Positions 33,317-43,593 are shown, counted from the first letter of the stretch. The stretch: DNA of 64,000 nt from Avibacterium paragallinarum (GCF_900450705.1 NZ_UGHK01000001.1:434001-498000), one strand, 5' to 3'. Notes: generated from the sequence alone by a model not told the origin. Program-made: numbers and translations.

Positions 33317-34771
33317 ATGTCAGAAATTCAACAACTTCAGCCACAATTATTATGGAAATGGTTCGATCAAATTTGTGCCATTCCACACCCCTCTTATCAC
33401 GAAGAAGCCCTCGCCAATTTCATCGTAAATTGGGCGAAAGAAAAACAGTTTTTTGTCGAACGTGATGAAGTCGGCAATATTTTAATCCGCAAACCTGCCA
33501 CGAAGGGAATGGAAAACCGCCCGTCAGTGGTGCTACAAGCTCACCTTGATATGGTACCTCAGGCAAATGAAGACACGCCACACAATTTCCAAACCGACCC
33601 AATCCAACCCTATATTGAGGGCGAATGGGTAACTGCCAAAGGCACAACCTTAGGGGCGGATAACGGTGTCGGCTTGGCTTCTGCCCTTGCCGCATTAGAA
33701 GATGAAAATCTTGCTCACCCAGAGTTAGAAGTCTTGCTCACAATGACTGAAGAGCAAGGAATGGAGGGGGCGATTGGCTTGCGTCCAAACTGGTTGAAAA
33801 GCCAGCTAATGATCAACACCGACACCGAAGAAAACGGCGAAATTTATATTGGCTGTGCGGGCGGCATCAATGCCGATTTAACCATTCCTGTACAACAAAT
33901 CGCCAACCCTTACGCGAACAGCTATCAGCTCGTGTTAAAAGGCTTGCGAGGCGGACATTCAGGCGTGGATATTCATACGGGACGCGTTAATGCAATCAAA
34001 ACCCTTGTGCGTTTCCTTGCTCATCTCAATCAACATTATCCGCACATCGAATTTGCCATCAGCCAAATCAATGGTGGTTCTGTTCGCAATGCCATTCCCC
34101 GTGAAGCCTTTGTTACCCTATCTATTGACGGTGATGTTGCCCCATTACAAAGTGCGGTGGAAAATTTTGAAGTTTTATTAAAAACCGAATTAGCCATTGC
34201 CGAGCCTAACCTCAGCCTATTTTTGCAACCCGTTGAAAAAACTGCACAAATTTTTGACCGCACTTCACAAAACAACGTCATCAATCTGTTAAATGCGTTG
34301 CCAAACGGCGTCATTCGTCAAAGCGATGCGGTGAAAAATGTGGTGGAAACCTCGCTTAGTTTAGGTGTGATAAACACAGAGGCAGATCAAATCAATGCCA
34401 CTATTTTGATCCGCTCCCTCATTGAAAGCGGAAAATATTCGGTGCAAGAAACCCTAACTTCATTGGTAGAACTCTGCGGAGCAAGCGTCATCTTCTCAGG
34501 GGATTACCCCGGCTGGGAACCTCAACCCGACAGCCCACTACTCGCCCTCACCCACAAAATCTACGCCGATATTTTAGGCTACGAGCCTGAAATCAAAGTG
34601 ATTCACGCGGGCTTGGAATGTGGTTTGTTGAAAAAAATCTATCCAAACCTAGATGTGGTTTCTATTGGACCAACCATCATCAACGCCCATTCCCCTGATG
34701 AAAAAGTGCATATCCCCGCCGTGCAAACCTACTGGGAATTATTAACGAAAATATTGGCTAACATCAAATAA
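33317..34771 (+). CDS. pepD: Aminoacyl-histidine dipeptidase (peptidase D)
   Basis: A 484-aa cytosolic M20 zinc dipeptidase of broad specificity that cleaves X-His dipeptides. Metal and catalytic segments are LQAHLDMV (His and Asp), GADNGVGLA (bridging Asp), [10 protein letters not shown] (Glu pair) and HAGLECGLL near the C-terminus. AGGAGA precedes the ATG at 33317. The longer frame from 33098 overlaps gpt and is rejected. Confidence 0.94.
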   Translation: MSEIQQLQPQLLWKWFDQICAIPHPSYHEEALANFIVNWAKEKQFFVERDEVGNILIRKPATKGMENRPSVVLQAHLDMVPQANEDTPHNFQTDPIQPYIEGEWVTAKGTTLGADNGVGLASALAALEDENLAHPELEVLLTMTEEQGMEGAIGLRPNWLKSQLMINTDTEENGEIYIGCAGGINADLTIPVQQIANPYANSYQLVLKGLRGGHSGVDIHTGRVNAIKTLVRFLAHLNQHYPHIEFAISQINGGSVRNAIPREAFVTLSIDGDVAPLQSAVENFEVLLKTELAIAEPNLSLFLQPVEKTAQIFDRTSQNNVINLLNALPNGVIRQSDAVKNVVETSLSLGVINTEADQINATILIRSLIESGKYSVQETLTSLVELCGASVIFSGDYPGWEPQPDSPLLALTHKIYADILGYEPEIKVIHAGLECGLLKKIYPNLDVVSIGPTIINAHSPDEKVHIPAVQTYWELLTKILANIK

Positions 34772-34780
34772 AGACCAATC

Positions 34781-34820
34781 AAAGTGCGGTGAAAAATAAA
34801 CGAATTTTTTACCGCACTTT
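34781..34820. terminator. Inverted uptake-signal hairpin between pepD and res
   Basis: AAAGTGCGGT and ACCGCACTTT form a 10-bp stem at the convergent ends of pepD and the restriction gene. Confidence 0.65.
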
Positions 34821-34851
34821 GCTCAATGAATACCTTCTAAAAATCGCTGCG

Positions 34852-37476
34852 TTATGGCTTTATTCTATTGCTTTTATACACTAGTTCCGCAACATTCTTA
34901 ACGACCTGATAATCTAAATCAGGTGTATCAGAATTCAGACAATGGAAATTTTTACGCGCATAGGCAATTTTCATTTGCTCGCTTTCGCGTAATTTTTCTT
35001 CTGCTACACCGCGTTGAATGCCGTTGTCTGTGTTTTTGGTTTCTGCCACAAAATAGATTTTGCTTTCACCTTTAAACACCACTGCCCAATCTGGGTTGTA
35101 ATGGCCTAATGGGGTAGGGATTTTAAATTTTTCAGGCAGCTTAAAATAAAATTCCACTTCTTCGCTGGTTTCACAATCTTTAGCAAATTGATATTCGGTT
35201 TGGGAATCTAGCGGAATATAGTTTTTATAAATGGTTTTTTGTTTTTCTGCCACTTCAAAAGTGTGATCATTTTTAAAAAATTCAAAATCCTGAAATAGCG
35301 TCATTGCATAGGTTTTACCGGTGATTTTTCGGTATTCCACGCCCTCTGCCATGATTTGTTGTAACGCAAGGTTGATTTTTTCGGCAACCAAATCAATAAA
35401 CTGTTGTGGATTATGGAAAACTTCGGGCAGCCTTTGCGATTGTTGCAAAATCTGGCATAAGCTTATTCGCGTTAATCCTGTTTTGTTTTGCAAGGCATTG
35501 AGCAGGTCAGGAATATGGAATGAAGCACGCACATTGGTTGCCCCTGTTGAGCGATATTGTGTGCTTATGCCTTGTTCATTGATGGTTAAATGGGCTTTTT
35601 CGTGGCGGATTTGTATCGCTTCAATAGGCGGCATTTTGCGAATTTTTTCCACCGCACTTTTAATTAACTCTTGTTGTTCAAACTTCACCCGATAAGTGGT
35701 TTGATACTGAATACGTTCCCACAGTGCTTGAAAATTGGGGTGTAGGCTAAAATCTTTGCGATATTGAACCCGTTTTTTATCTTCACGTTTTTTGATATTG
35801 CTCTTGGCAAACTGCACGCCGCATTCTTCTTCAATTTCACGCTGAAGGCTGGTGGCAAATTGTTCATAGCTTTCATTGGCAATCACGGTAAGGATATTTT
35901 GGCGGCGATCATAAATCCGTTGCCCCTGCTGATTCACAGGCAGCCTTAATCCACGCCCGATTTCTTGGCGTTTTTTTATTTCGCTGGCGGTATCGTTTAA
36001 GGTGCAAATCTGAAACACATTCGGATTGTCCCAGCCCTCTTTTAATGCGGAATGAGAAAAAATAAACCGCAACGGATTGTTTACATCCAATAGCCGTTCT
36101 TTATCTTTCATAATCAGGCGATAAGTGTCGTTATCCGCTTGTGTGCTGCCGTTGGTGTCTTTGGCATTGCCTTTTTTGTCTTGAGAAAAATAGCCATTAT
36201 GCACGCCTTGCGGATCGCTGCCTGAAAGCTCGCGGTAAATGGCATCAAACCATTGGGCGAATTTACCGCCATTGCGGTAATTATCTACTTTGTCGATAAA
36301 AAACAGAGAAAGCACTTTAATGCCTTGCTCACGCAATTTTTTCTCTTTTTGCAAATGCTCGGCAATGGTGCGGCGGATTTGCATTTGCTGAATTTCGTCT
36401 TTTAATTGGGAATAATCCGTTCCTTGATAAATTTCCACGCCATTAGCAAAGGAAACCATTTTTTGTTCGGTATCCATTCCGCTCAAAATAAAGCCATTGC
36501 GGTATTGTTCATTTTGATTGGAAAGCTCGAATAAATCTTGATTGGGCTTGACGGTGATGGCTTTTTTCTTCATCGCCTTTTTGTCGTTCACCAATAATTC
36601 AATTTTGGCTGACCAGCTTTTTTTGCCCGTTTTGATTTCTTTCAGCGATAAATACACCCCATTTAAATCATTGTTTGCCAGTACGCAGTCCACCTCAATT
36701 TGCTTCACCAAGCCCAATTCGTAGGCTTGCACGGGATTGAGGCTGTAAACAGGGTTGTAGGCATTTTTATGCGTGGCGGAATAACGCAAGGTAAACAATG
36801 GGTTTAAACTTTCAATCGCTTTACGGCGGGTTTCAGTTTCCATATTTTGCGGTTCATCAATAATCACAATGGGCGATGCCGTCTGAATATATTCAATCGG
36901 GGCAATGCCACTTTCTCGAACCGTATTCATTACATTGTTTTCTTTCGCGAAAGAATCAATATTGATCACCAAAATATCAATATAGTTGCTTTGGGAAAAG
37001 TTTTTTAACGCCGTTAGATTGGAACTTTTATATTCATTGTATTGAACGCTGGGCTTATCAAAAACAAGGGAAAAATGATCTTGCGTAGCTGCCAAGGTGT
37101 GCAACACGCCCTCGCGAATGGCAACGCTTGGCACAACAATCACAAATTTTTGCCAGCCATATTGTTGGTTTAATTCAAAAATGGTGCGTAAATACACATA
37201 GGTTTTGCCCGTTCCCGTTTCCATTTCAACGGTAAAGTTTTTACCCTGCTCGGCAATCAAAGTGCGGTCGGTTTTTGCTTTATTTTGTTGCTCGTGTAAA
37301 TTGTTTTGCAAAACCGCTTCATTCAACTGCAAAGGGCGATTGCACCCAATGCGTTCATCATTTGGGCTGGTCAAGCCCCAAACTTCTTCTTGTGCCTTCC
37401 CTTGCCCTTTAAATAATTGAACCACCGCTTCCACGGCTTGCAATTGATAATCTAAGGTTTCAAATTGAAGTTGCAT
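34852..37476 (-). CDS. res: Type III restriction endonuclease subunit Res
   Basis: An 874-aa ATP-dependent restriction subunit. Walker A is METGTGKTYVYLRT near residues 89-102, motif II is IVIIDEPQNME, motif III is RYSATHKNA, and GWDNPNVFQI/EIGRGLRLP form motifs V-VI. The C-terminal PD-(D/E)xK nuclease is seen as PDWAVVFKG with VAETKNTD. It is somewhat shorter than the roughly 950-1000 aa of EcoP15I-type Res but has all domains. It follows mod by 10 nt in one operon. The gene contains one exact neisserial ATGCCGTCTGAA and two GCTGCCTGAA words. Confidence 0.92.
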   Translation of the reverse strand: MQLQFETLDYQLQAVEAVVQLFKGQGKAQEEVWGLTSPNDERIGCNRPLQLNEAVLQNNLHEQQNKAKTDRTLIAEQGKNFTVEMETGTGKTYVYLRTIFELNQQYGWQKFVIVVPSVAIREGVLHTLAATQDHFSLVFDKPSVQYNEYKSSNLTALKNFSQSNYIDILVINIDSFAKENNVMNTVRESGIAPIEYIQTASPIVIIDEPQNMETETRRKAIESLNPLFTLRYSATHKNAYNPVYSLNPVQAYELGLVKQIEVDCVLANNDLNGVYLSLKEIKTGKKSWSAKIELLVNDKKAMKKKAITVKPNQDLFELSNQNEQYRNGFILSGMDTEQKMVSFANGVEIYQGTDYSQLKDEIQQMQIRRTIAEHLQKEKKLREQGIKVLSLFFIDKVDNYRNGGKFAQWFDAIYRELSGSDPQGVHNGYFSQDKKGNAKDTNGSTQADNDTYRLIMKDKERLLDVNNPLRFIFSHSALKEGWDNPNVFQICTLNDTASEIKKRQEIGRGLRLPVNQQGQRIYDRRQNILTVIANESYEQFATSLQREIEEECGVQFAKSNIKKREDKKRVQYRKDFSLHPNFQALWERIQYQTTYRVKFEQQELIKSAVEKIRKMPPIEAIQIRHEKAHLTINEQGISTQYRSTGATNVRASFHIPDLLNALQNKTGLTRISLCQILQQSQRLPEVFHNPQQFIDLVAEKINLALQQIMAEGVEYRKITGKTYAMTLFQDFEFFKNDHTFEVAEKQKTIYKNYIPLDSQTEYQFAKDCETSEEVEFYFKLPEKFKIPTPLGHYNPDWAVVFKGESKIYFVAETKNTDNGIQRGVAEEKLRESEQMKIAYARKNFHCLNSDTPDLDYQVVKNVAELVYKSNRIKP
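36876..36887 (+). repeat. Neisserial DNA uptake sequence within res
   Basis: An exact ATGCCGTCTGAA lies within the coding sequence near the DEPQ motif. Further copies of GCTGCCTGAA, the core of the Simonsiella-type DUS dialect, occur at 35131-35140, 36217-36226, 37847-37856, 38003-38012 and 39272-39281. Confidence 0.8.
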
Positions 37477-37486
37477 TTTCTTCTCC

Positions 37487-39395
37487 TTAAATCACCCATA
37501 AAGCAATATTCGCATCGCTCATTTGCAATTCGGTATTTTTCTTGAATGCGTCATCACCGTTAAATAAACGATCCAGCATCACCACTTTTTGCGGTTGGCG
37601 TGCCATCACGTCATTGATTAATGGCTCATTGATTTCATTTAATATCAATGCCACTCGCTGATGGTTTTCTTCCACCCAACACACTTGATTTTCCCACCGC
37701 ACTTTTGCCGTGAGGCTAAAGCCTAAACGCAATAATAATTCATACATCATCGCCTGCGTATCAGTGTTCTCTGCCACAGGGTCGATAAACATTTGCAATT
37801 GTTTTTCTAAATCTTGTTCTGTGGGGGATTGCCATTGTTTGAAATGGCTGCCTGAAAGTTTAAAGGCTTTAAACCCCGTATCCATTGTTTTGTCGGGATA
37901 TTGCTCGGCGATTTGCTTGCCCGCACGGCGAATGCGTTCTTTGGATATTTCGGCAATAGTTTGAAAACCTGCTTTAAAGGCTTCGGATTTTTCGTCCGTT
38001 TTTTCAGGCAGCTGCACGCAAATAAAATGGCGATTGCCGCCATCTTCGGCATTGAGTTGCATTACCGCGTGAGCGGTGGTGGCAGAGCCTGCGAAGAAGT
38101 CGAGGATTAGGGTGTTTTTATCTGTTTCTGCAAAAGGAATTAGATATTTGATCAAAGAGATAGGTTTGGGGTAAGACATAATATTTTTCCCAAATAGTTT
38201 TTCAATATCTTTGGAAGCGTCTTCATTGGTACCGACTTGACATTCAGTTTTGGAGATAATATCAGATGGACGCTTAATTCTTTCTCCCTCTCTTGCATAA
38301 CGAATGGCAAATTTTTTTGTCTTGATTATAAAACTTGTACCATTATTAATTTCATTATTAACAGTTTCTTGAGTCCATTTAAATTTTCCCCGTATATTAA
38401 CATCAATGTTAGCCTTACCATTAGTTATAAATAAATCTTCTAATAGTTCAATACGGTCATATATTCCAGATTTAAAATATCCATCAAAGTTAAAATGCAC
38501 ACTATCAGAAGGGAAAATAAGTGTTCTTTCACTATTGCTTTCATTGAGTAATGGCATATCACCTCCCTCTACTACTCCTCCATTATATGTAATACCATTA
38601 ATTGATTTTTCATAGCATAGAATAAATTCATATTTTCCTCTTATTTTTTTGGATAACGCAGGTGGCGTCGCAGTTTTGTTCCATTTATATATGCCTACAA
38701 AATTCTCTTCCCCAAATACTTCATCACAAAGCAATTTCAATTGGGCTTGTTCATTATCATCAATGGAAATAAAAATCACGCCGTCATCACGCAATAAGTT
38801 TCTTGCCAAATGCAAGCGAGGCAACATCATATTGAGCCAATTGCTGTGATAATGCCCGTTTTCTTTGCTGTTTTTCACAAAGGCACGCTTAAGCTTGCCC
38901 GCTTCGTCTTTATCGCCTACTTTTTCCGCATAATCGGCTTGGCTATCGGCAAAGTTATCTTTATAGATAAAATCGTTCCCCGTGTTATAAGGCGGGTCGA
39001 TATAAATCATTTTCACAGAATTAAAATAGGATTTTTGCAGAATTTTGAGGACTTCTAGGTTTTCGCCCTCAATGAACACATTTTGCGATTGGGCAAAATC
39101 CACACTCTCCGCCTCGCAAGGGGTAAGCGTTTGTTGCGTTGGGGTTTGTAAAACCTGATAGGCTTCGGATTTTCCTGCCCAGTTGAGGGCATAACGATCC
39201 GGATTGGTGGCGATTTCGTTGGCAAACAGTTGTCTAAATTTTTCAAAATCGATTTGCTGTTCAGAAAAAATTTCAGGCAGCAAGGATTTGAGTTGCGAGA
39301 GCTGTTGCTCCCTTAACGAAAGATGGTCAAGCTGCTGTGCTGTGCTGTGCTGTGCTGTGCTGTGCTGTGCTGTGCTGTGCTGTGCTGTCAGGCAT
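37487..39395 (-). CDS. mod: Type III DNA methyltransferase Mod, phase-variable, out of frame here
   Basis: An N6-adenine methyltransferase subunit that alone methylates and together with Res restricts. Motif IV is IDPPYNTGNDF and motif I is LDFFAGSATTAHA (beta-class order), with the variable target-recognition region between them. The natural ATG is at 39393-39395 behind AAGGA and is followed by 11 copies of ACAGC. With 11 copies the frame hits TGA at 39327-39329 after 22 codons, and the main 598-codon frame lacks an ATG. With 9, 12 or any multiple of three the ATG joins the main frame (637 aa with 12). The gene is therefore switched OFF here, unless the count is a sequencing artefact. Confidence 0.9.
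39334..39388 (-). repeat. Pentanucleotide tract (ACAGC)11 in mod
   Basis: Eleven perfect copies, read GCTGT on the plus strand, begin seven bases into the mod reading frame. None of the three frames through the repeat contains a stop, so slipped-strand changes act purely as a frame switch. Confidence 0.95.
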
Positions 39396-39605
39396 TATGA
39401 TGTGTCCTTTTTTATGTCAACTTTTTTATCAAAAAATTTTTATTATTCTACAAGCTAGAGCATAAATTAAGAAATAAAATCATCATTTTGTCAATTTTTT
39501 ACGTTGTAAAATTCCAATGATAAAAATCACCGCACTTTTGTTTCTTGCCTTGAAATCTTTTCCGCCATACAATCCGTTTTTTATCAATAATTTAGGAGAA
39601 ATAAA

Positions 39606-40121
39606 ATGACACAATCCCATTTTATTTTGCGTCAATCTCGTATCGAGGATAATCAAGAAATCGAAAATGTGATTCAAGAAGCCTTCGCTAATATGCCATT
39701 TAGTGATGGAAAAGAAGCCTTACTTGTCCGCCGTTTATATGAAAACAACGAGGTTGTACTGAGTTTAGTTGCTGAAAATGAAGGGAAAATAATCGGACAT
39801 ATTTTATTTAGCCCCGCCACCATTGGACAACAACCCGTGTTAGCCTTAGCTCCCCTCTCGGTATTACCTCAGTGGCAAAAACAAGGCGTGGGAAAAGCAC
39901 TGATTTTAGCAGCACATCAACAGCTTAAAAACAAGGAATATGCTGCTATCGTCGTATTAGGACACCCTGAGTATTATTCTCGCTTTGGCTATCAAACGGC
40001 TTCTCATTACGGAATTACCGCTCCCTTCCCCTTGCCAGAAGGGGTATTGCGTGTTCTTCCCTTTACAGAAACCCCTCCACAAGGAGAAATAATCTATGCG
40101 AAAGCCTTTAATTTAGGCTGA
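39606..40121 (+). CDS. GNAT-family N-acetyltransferase
   Basis: A 171-aa acetyltransferase of the GNAT superfamily (YhbS-like). The core acetyl-CoA site is seen as LAPLSVLPQWQKQGVGKALI near residues 80-99 (V/I-x-x-x-x-Q-x-x-G-x-G/A pattern), followed by the YYSRFGYQTASHYG motif near 123-136 typical of the YhbS group. The acceptor is unknown. AGGAG lies just upstream of the ATG. Confidence 0.85.
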   Translation: MTQSHFILRQSRIEDNQEIENVIQEAFANMPFSDGKEALLVRRLYENNEVVLSLVAENEGKIIGHILFSPATIGQQPVLALAPLSVLPQWQKQGVGKALILAAHQQLKNKEYAAIVVLGHPEYYSRFGYQTASHYGITAPFPLPEGVLRVLPFTETPPQGEIIYAKAFNLG

Positions 40122-40141
40122 TAAAAAAGATTAATGCCCAT

Positions 40142-40729
40142 TTATTCAGCTTTGCCAAAAACCTCTGTCAAATGCTGACGGTAATTCGCTAAATATTCAG
40201 GCACATTCGGTGATTTAATCACATCATTACAAATAAAGGTTGGCAATGGGGTAAAGCCGAGAAATTCGTTGGCTTTGTGAAAGTGCAGATACACGCCATC
40301 AACGCCCACGCCGTTGAAAAAATCACCCTCGCGGGTAAAGGCTTCAATTGGTGCGTTCCAAGTGAGAGAAAGCATATGTTTCCGCCCTTGCAGCAAGCCA
40401 CCTGTGCCGTAGCCTTCGGTGGGATTGACGCGGTGGCGGCCGTCGCTTTGATACAGTTTGCCGTGTCCGATGGTGAACACTTCGTCCATATATTTTTTCA
40501 CGATCCAAGGCTCGCCCATCCACCAACCTGGCATTTGGTAGATAACCGCGTCAGCCCAGAGGTATTTTTCAATTTCGGTTTCAATGTCGTAGCCCGCGTC
40601 AATATGGGTTTCTTGAACCTGATGCCCCAATTCACTTAACAGGGTTTTGGCTTCGTTGTGTAAGATGGCATTGAGTTCACCGTGAGAATGGCCAAATGCT
40701 TTGCCACCGTTGAGTAATAAAATGTTCAT
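40142..40729 (-). CDS. mdaB: NAD(P)H:quinone oxidoreductase of the MdaB type
   Basis: A 195-aa flavodoxin-like quinone reductase that binds FAD and reduces quinones by two electrons. The N-terminus MNILLLNGGKAFGHSHGELN is characteristic, and the flavin-binding QMPGWWMGEPWIVKKYMDEVF and GTGGLLQGRKHMLSLTWNAP segments are conserved. The start at 40729 follows AAGGAAAAAC. Before the IS inversion it would have stood divergent to the LysR-type gene at 8416-9321, its probable regulator. Confidence 0.9.
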   Translation of the reverse strand: MNILLLNGGKAFGHSHGELNAILHNEAKTLLSELGHQVQETHIDAGYDIETEIEKYLWADAVIYQMPGWWMGEPWIVKKYMDEVFTIGHGKLYQSDGRHRVNPTEGYGTGGLLQGRKHMLSLTWNAPIEAFTREGDFFNGVGVDGVYLHFHKANEFLGFTPLPTFICNDVIKSPNVPEYLANYRQHLTEVFGKAE

Positions 40730-40878
40730 TGTTTTTCCTTTTATTTTGCTGAAATAGAAGCCACGCGATGTGGCGATATGTGAGGGATTATATGCAAAAA
40801 AATGGAAGAAAAAAACCGAGAAACAGCAAATCACTTTTGCGATTTGCGCAAAAATAATTGTTATTTAATTTTTATTTT

Positions 40879-41597
40879 GGGGCTGTCCTAGATAACTAGA
40901 CTAAACTCCCTTTAACCAATTGTTTTAAAATAGAAATTTGACTTTTTATGTTGCTGTAATTAAAACGCCATTCACATTCCTTTAAATAAAGCTCAAAATG
41001 CGCTTTTGGGATACCATTAAATTTGCGTAAATGGCGTTTTGCTTGGCTCCAAAAATTCTCAATTCCGTTAATGTGGTTATGATTTTCAGCAAAATGTGTG
41101 CTGTGATTGATACGAAAATGACTAAATTCACTCACATCAAGCACGTCATAACTACGATAATTATCGGTGTAAACAATACTATCAGGCTTTACCTGCTCCC
41201 GAATAATGGGTAACAAGGTGGCAGATTGCGTATTTGGAACCGCAACGGTATAAACCTTGCCATTGCGCTTGAGAAGCCCGAATACCGCAATTTTCCCTGC
41301 CGCACCACGACCACGTTTGCCTTTGCGAGCACCGCCAAAATAACTTTCATCGGCTTCAATTTCACCTTCAAACATCTCTAAGTGAAGGCTGTTTTGATAG
41401 ATGAGTTGGCATAAACGATGAAAGTAATATGCGGCAGTCGTTTTGTTTACATTGACTAACTCTGCTGCTGTCCTTGCAGTAACACCTGCAACAAATAGCT
41501 CAATGAGTTTATTTTGTTTGTGCTGACTTAGACGACTTTTTCTCATTGGTTCATTCTAACCTAAATAGATTTTTTAGTTGTTATCTAGGACAGCCCC
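40879..41597 (-). mobile_element. IS1016-type insertion sequence, copy 4
   Basis: A 719-bp element inverted relative to copy 1. Right flank TTGATCAA equals the right flank of copy 1, and left flank TTTATTTT is the reverse complement of the left flank of copy 1. Each original duplication is thus split between the two copies. Confidence 0.95.
40896..41546 (-). CDS. IS1016-type transposase, intact (copy 4)
   Basis: Full 216-aa transposase with all catalytic blocks. It differs from copies 1-3 by one Arg-to-Cys change (HRLCQLIYQ), shared only with copy 5. Confidence 0.93.
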   Translation of the reverse strand: MRKSRLSQHKQNKLIELFVAGVTARTAAELVNVNKTTAAYYFHRLCQLIYQNSLHLEMFEGEIEADESYFGGARKGKRGRGAAGKIAVFGLLKRNGKVYTVAVPNTQSATLLPIIREQVKPDSIVYTDNYRSYDVLDVSEFSHFRINHSTHFAENHNHINGIENFWSQAKRHLRKFNGIPKAHFELYLKECEWRFNYSNIKSQISILKQLVKGSLV

Positions 41598-43133
41598 TTG
41601 ATCAATATCGCCGCCTTCGCTCACTTTCACCACAAAGGCTTTGCCCTCTAATTCCACCGTATAAACTGCTGCACCAGTTTTGGCTTGAGAGGAAAGAGCG
41701 GTGCTTTTTTGCGATGTTTTTTCGCTCGCACTTTCTACACTTGGAGCAGGTTCAAAGGCATCAGGGTTACCACGATTTTCAAGGAATTTCAGCCCCACTT
41801 GTGGGAACAATGCCACAATAAGCACATCGTCAATTTCATTATCAGACAGTTTGATGCTTTTCTCTTTGGCTTGCTGTTTGATTTCGGCAGTGAGTTTTTC
41901 CATTTCAGGCTCAAGGTGATCCGCAGGGCGTGAGGTGATTGGCTCTGCACCCTCTAACACGCGTGCTTGCAATTCAGCATTCACAGGGGCAGGTGTACGG
42001 CCGTATTCACCTTTTAAAATCCCTGCGGTTTCTTTGGCGATGGTTTTATAACGCTCACCCATTAATACGTTGATCACCGCTTGTGTTCCAACAATTTGCG
42101 AGGTTGGCGTTACCAATGGAATATAGCCCAAATCTTCCCGCACTTTTGGAATTTCTTGCAACACTAAATCCAATTTGTCAGAGGCATTTTGCGGTTTTAA
42201 TTGGCTTTCAAGGTTAGTGAGCATTCCGCCCGGCACTTGTGCCACTAAAATACGGCTATCCACGCCTTTTAATTGGCCTTCAAATTTATGGTATTTTTTA
42301 CGCACATTACGGAAATAAGCGGCAATTTTCTCTAATTTTTGAATATCTAACCCCGTGTCATATGGCGTGCCTTTTAAGGTGGCAACAAGGGCTTCCGTGG
42401 CTGGGTGTCCGTATGTGCCACTCATTGAAGAAATGGCAGTATCTACGCCGTCCACACCCGCTTCAATGGCTTTCAATAAGGCCATTTCTGCCATTCCTGT
42501 GGTGGCGTGGCAATGAAGATGAAGTTGCACATCAAAGCGTTTTTTGATTTCACTGACTAAGTGATAGGCTTCATTTGGTGTGAGAATGCCCGACATATCT
42601 TTGATCACAAGGGAATCAATACCAATTTCTAACAGTTGTTCTGTGGTATCAAGCCAAGTTTGTAAAGTATGCACGGGGCTTGTGGTATAGCTTAGTGTGC
42701 CTTGTGCGTGGCCGCCATTTTTGCGTACCGCTTTCAGTGCTTGTTGCATATTACGCGGATCGTTCATTGCGTCAAACACACGGAACACGCTCATTCCGTT
42801 ATGTACAGCACGTTCCACAAAGCGATCTACCACATCATCAGCATAATGACGATAGCCTAGCAAATTTTGCCCACGCAATAACATTTGTAATGGCGTTTTT
42901 GGCATTGCTTTTTTGAGTTCACGCAAACGCACCCAAGGATCTTCCCCTAAAAAACGAATACAAGCATCAAAAGTTGCACCGCCCCAAGCTTCAAGCGACC
43001 AATAGCCGATGTCATCAAGCTCAGCAGCAATAGGTAACATATCATCAAGGCGTAAACGGGTCGCAAAAAGGGATTGGTGTGCATCACGCAACACAACATC
43101 AGTTACGGCAATTTTTTTCTTTTCAACTGTCAT
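41598..43133 (-). pseudogene. oadA: Oxaloacetate decarboxylase alpha subunit, 5' part (carboxyltransferase domain)
   Basis: 512 native codons of OadA. The carboxyltransferase TIM barrel is complete: [15 protein letters not shown] (metal-binding DAHQS), [19 protein letters not shown] and [10 protein letters not shown] with the HxH metal site. The following PYC/OadA helical domain is also present. The protein is cut just before the biotin domain at EGGDIDQ, where IS copy 4 begins, and the present frame adds eight IS-encoded residues (GAVLDN and so on). Without biotin it cannot carry CO2. The missing 3' end is at 10089-10393. Confidence 0.94.
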
Positions 43134-43156
43134 TGTATTTTCTCCAAATTAATCAT

Positions 43157-43405
43157 CTAAGTTCTTTGGCGATGATGAGCAATCGCCGTCACAATAATAG
43201 GGCGTAATCTTTCTAAATCATCTGGTTGAGTGGATTGTGCTTTTATCGGTGCAGGCGGGGTGAGAACAGGCTCGGGAAAAAAGCGGTTTACCAGTTTCGA
43301 CATTAATCCAATGGCAAAAATTAGGATTAACAAGAAAACCAGCACGAACCCCATTCCCGAAAACATTAGGTTAATGCCCTCTTGCATAAGTTCAACGTTT
43401 GTCAT
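43157..43405 (-). CDS. oadG: Oxaloacetate decarboxylase gamma subunit
   Basis: An 82-aa small membrane subunit that anchors the alpha and beta subunits of the Na+-pumping decarboxylase. One N-terminal helix (FSGMGFVLVFLLILIFAIGL) is followed by a Pro/Ala-rich cytosolic tail with a His-rich end (AIAHHRQR) that may bind Zn2+. It is the first gene of the original oadGAB operon, 23 nt before oadA. Confidence 0.9.
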   Translation of the reverse strand: MTNVELMQEGINLMFSGMGFVLVFLLILIFAIGLMSKLVNRFFPEPVLTPPAPIKAQSTQPDDLERLRPIIVTAIAHHRQRT

Positions 43406-43593
43406 TTTTATACCTCAAAGATGTAAAACAGCGTTTCGTATCATATCCTGTTTAGGTTATAAAAAAATTGAACTAGATCACATTGTTGAAAATGGTTTTT
43501 GAAAAATTTCCAATAAAAATTTGGAATGATTGGCAATTTTTATAAAAACGTGGAAAATAACCCTTTTGTTGATCAGAGATAAACCGAAATTTA

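Noticed and set aside
39334-39388. Tandem repeat as a CRISPR array
   Set aside because: The unit is 5 bp and contiguous without spacers. It is a slippage tract in mod.
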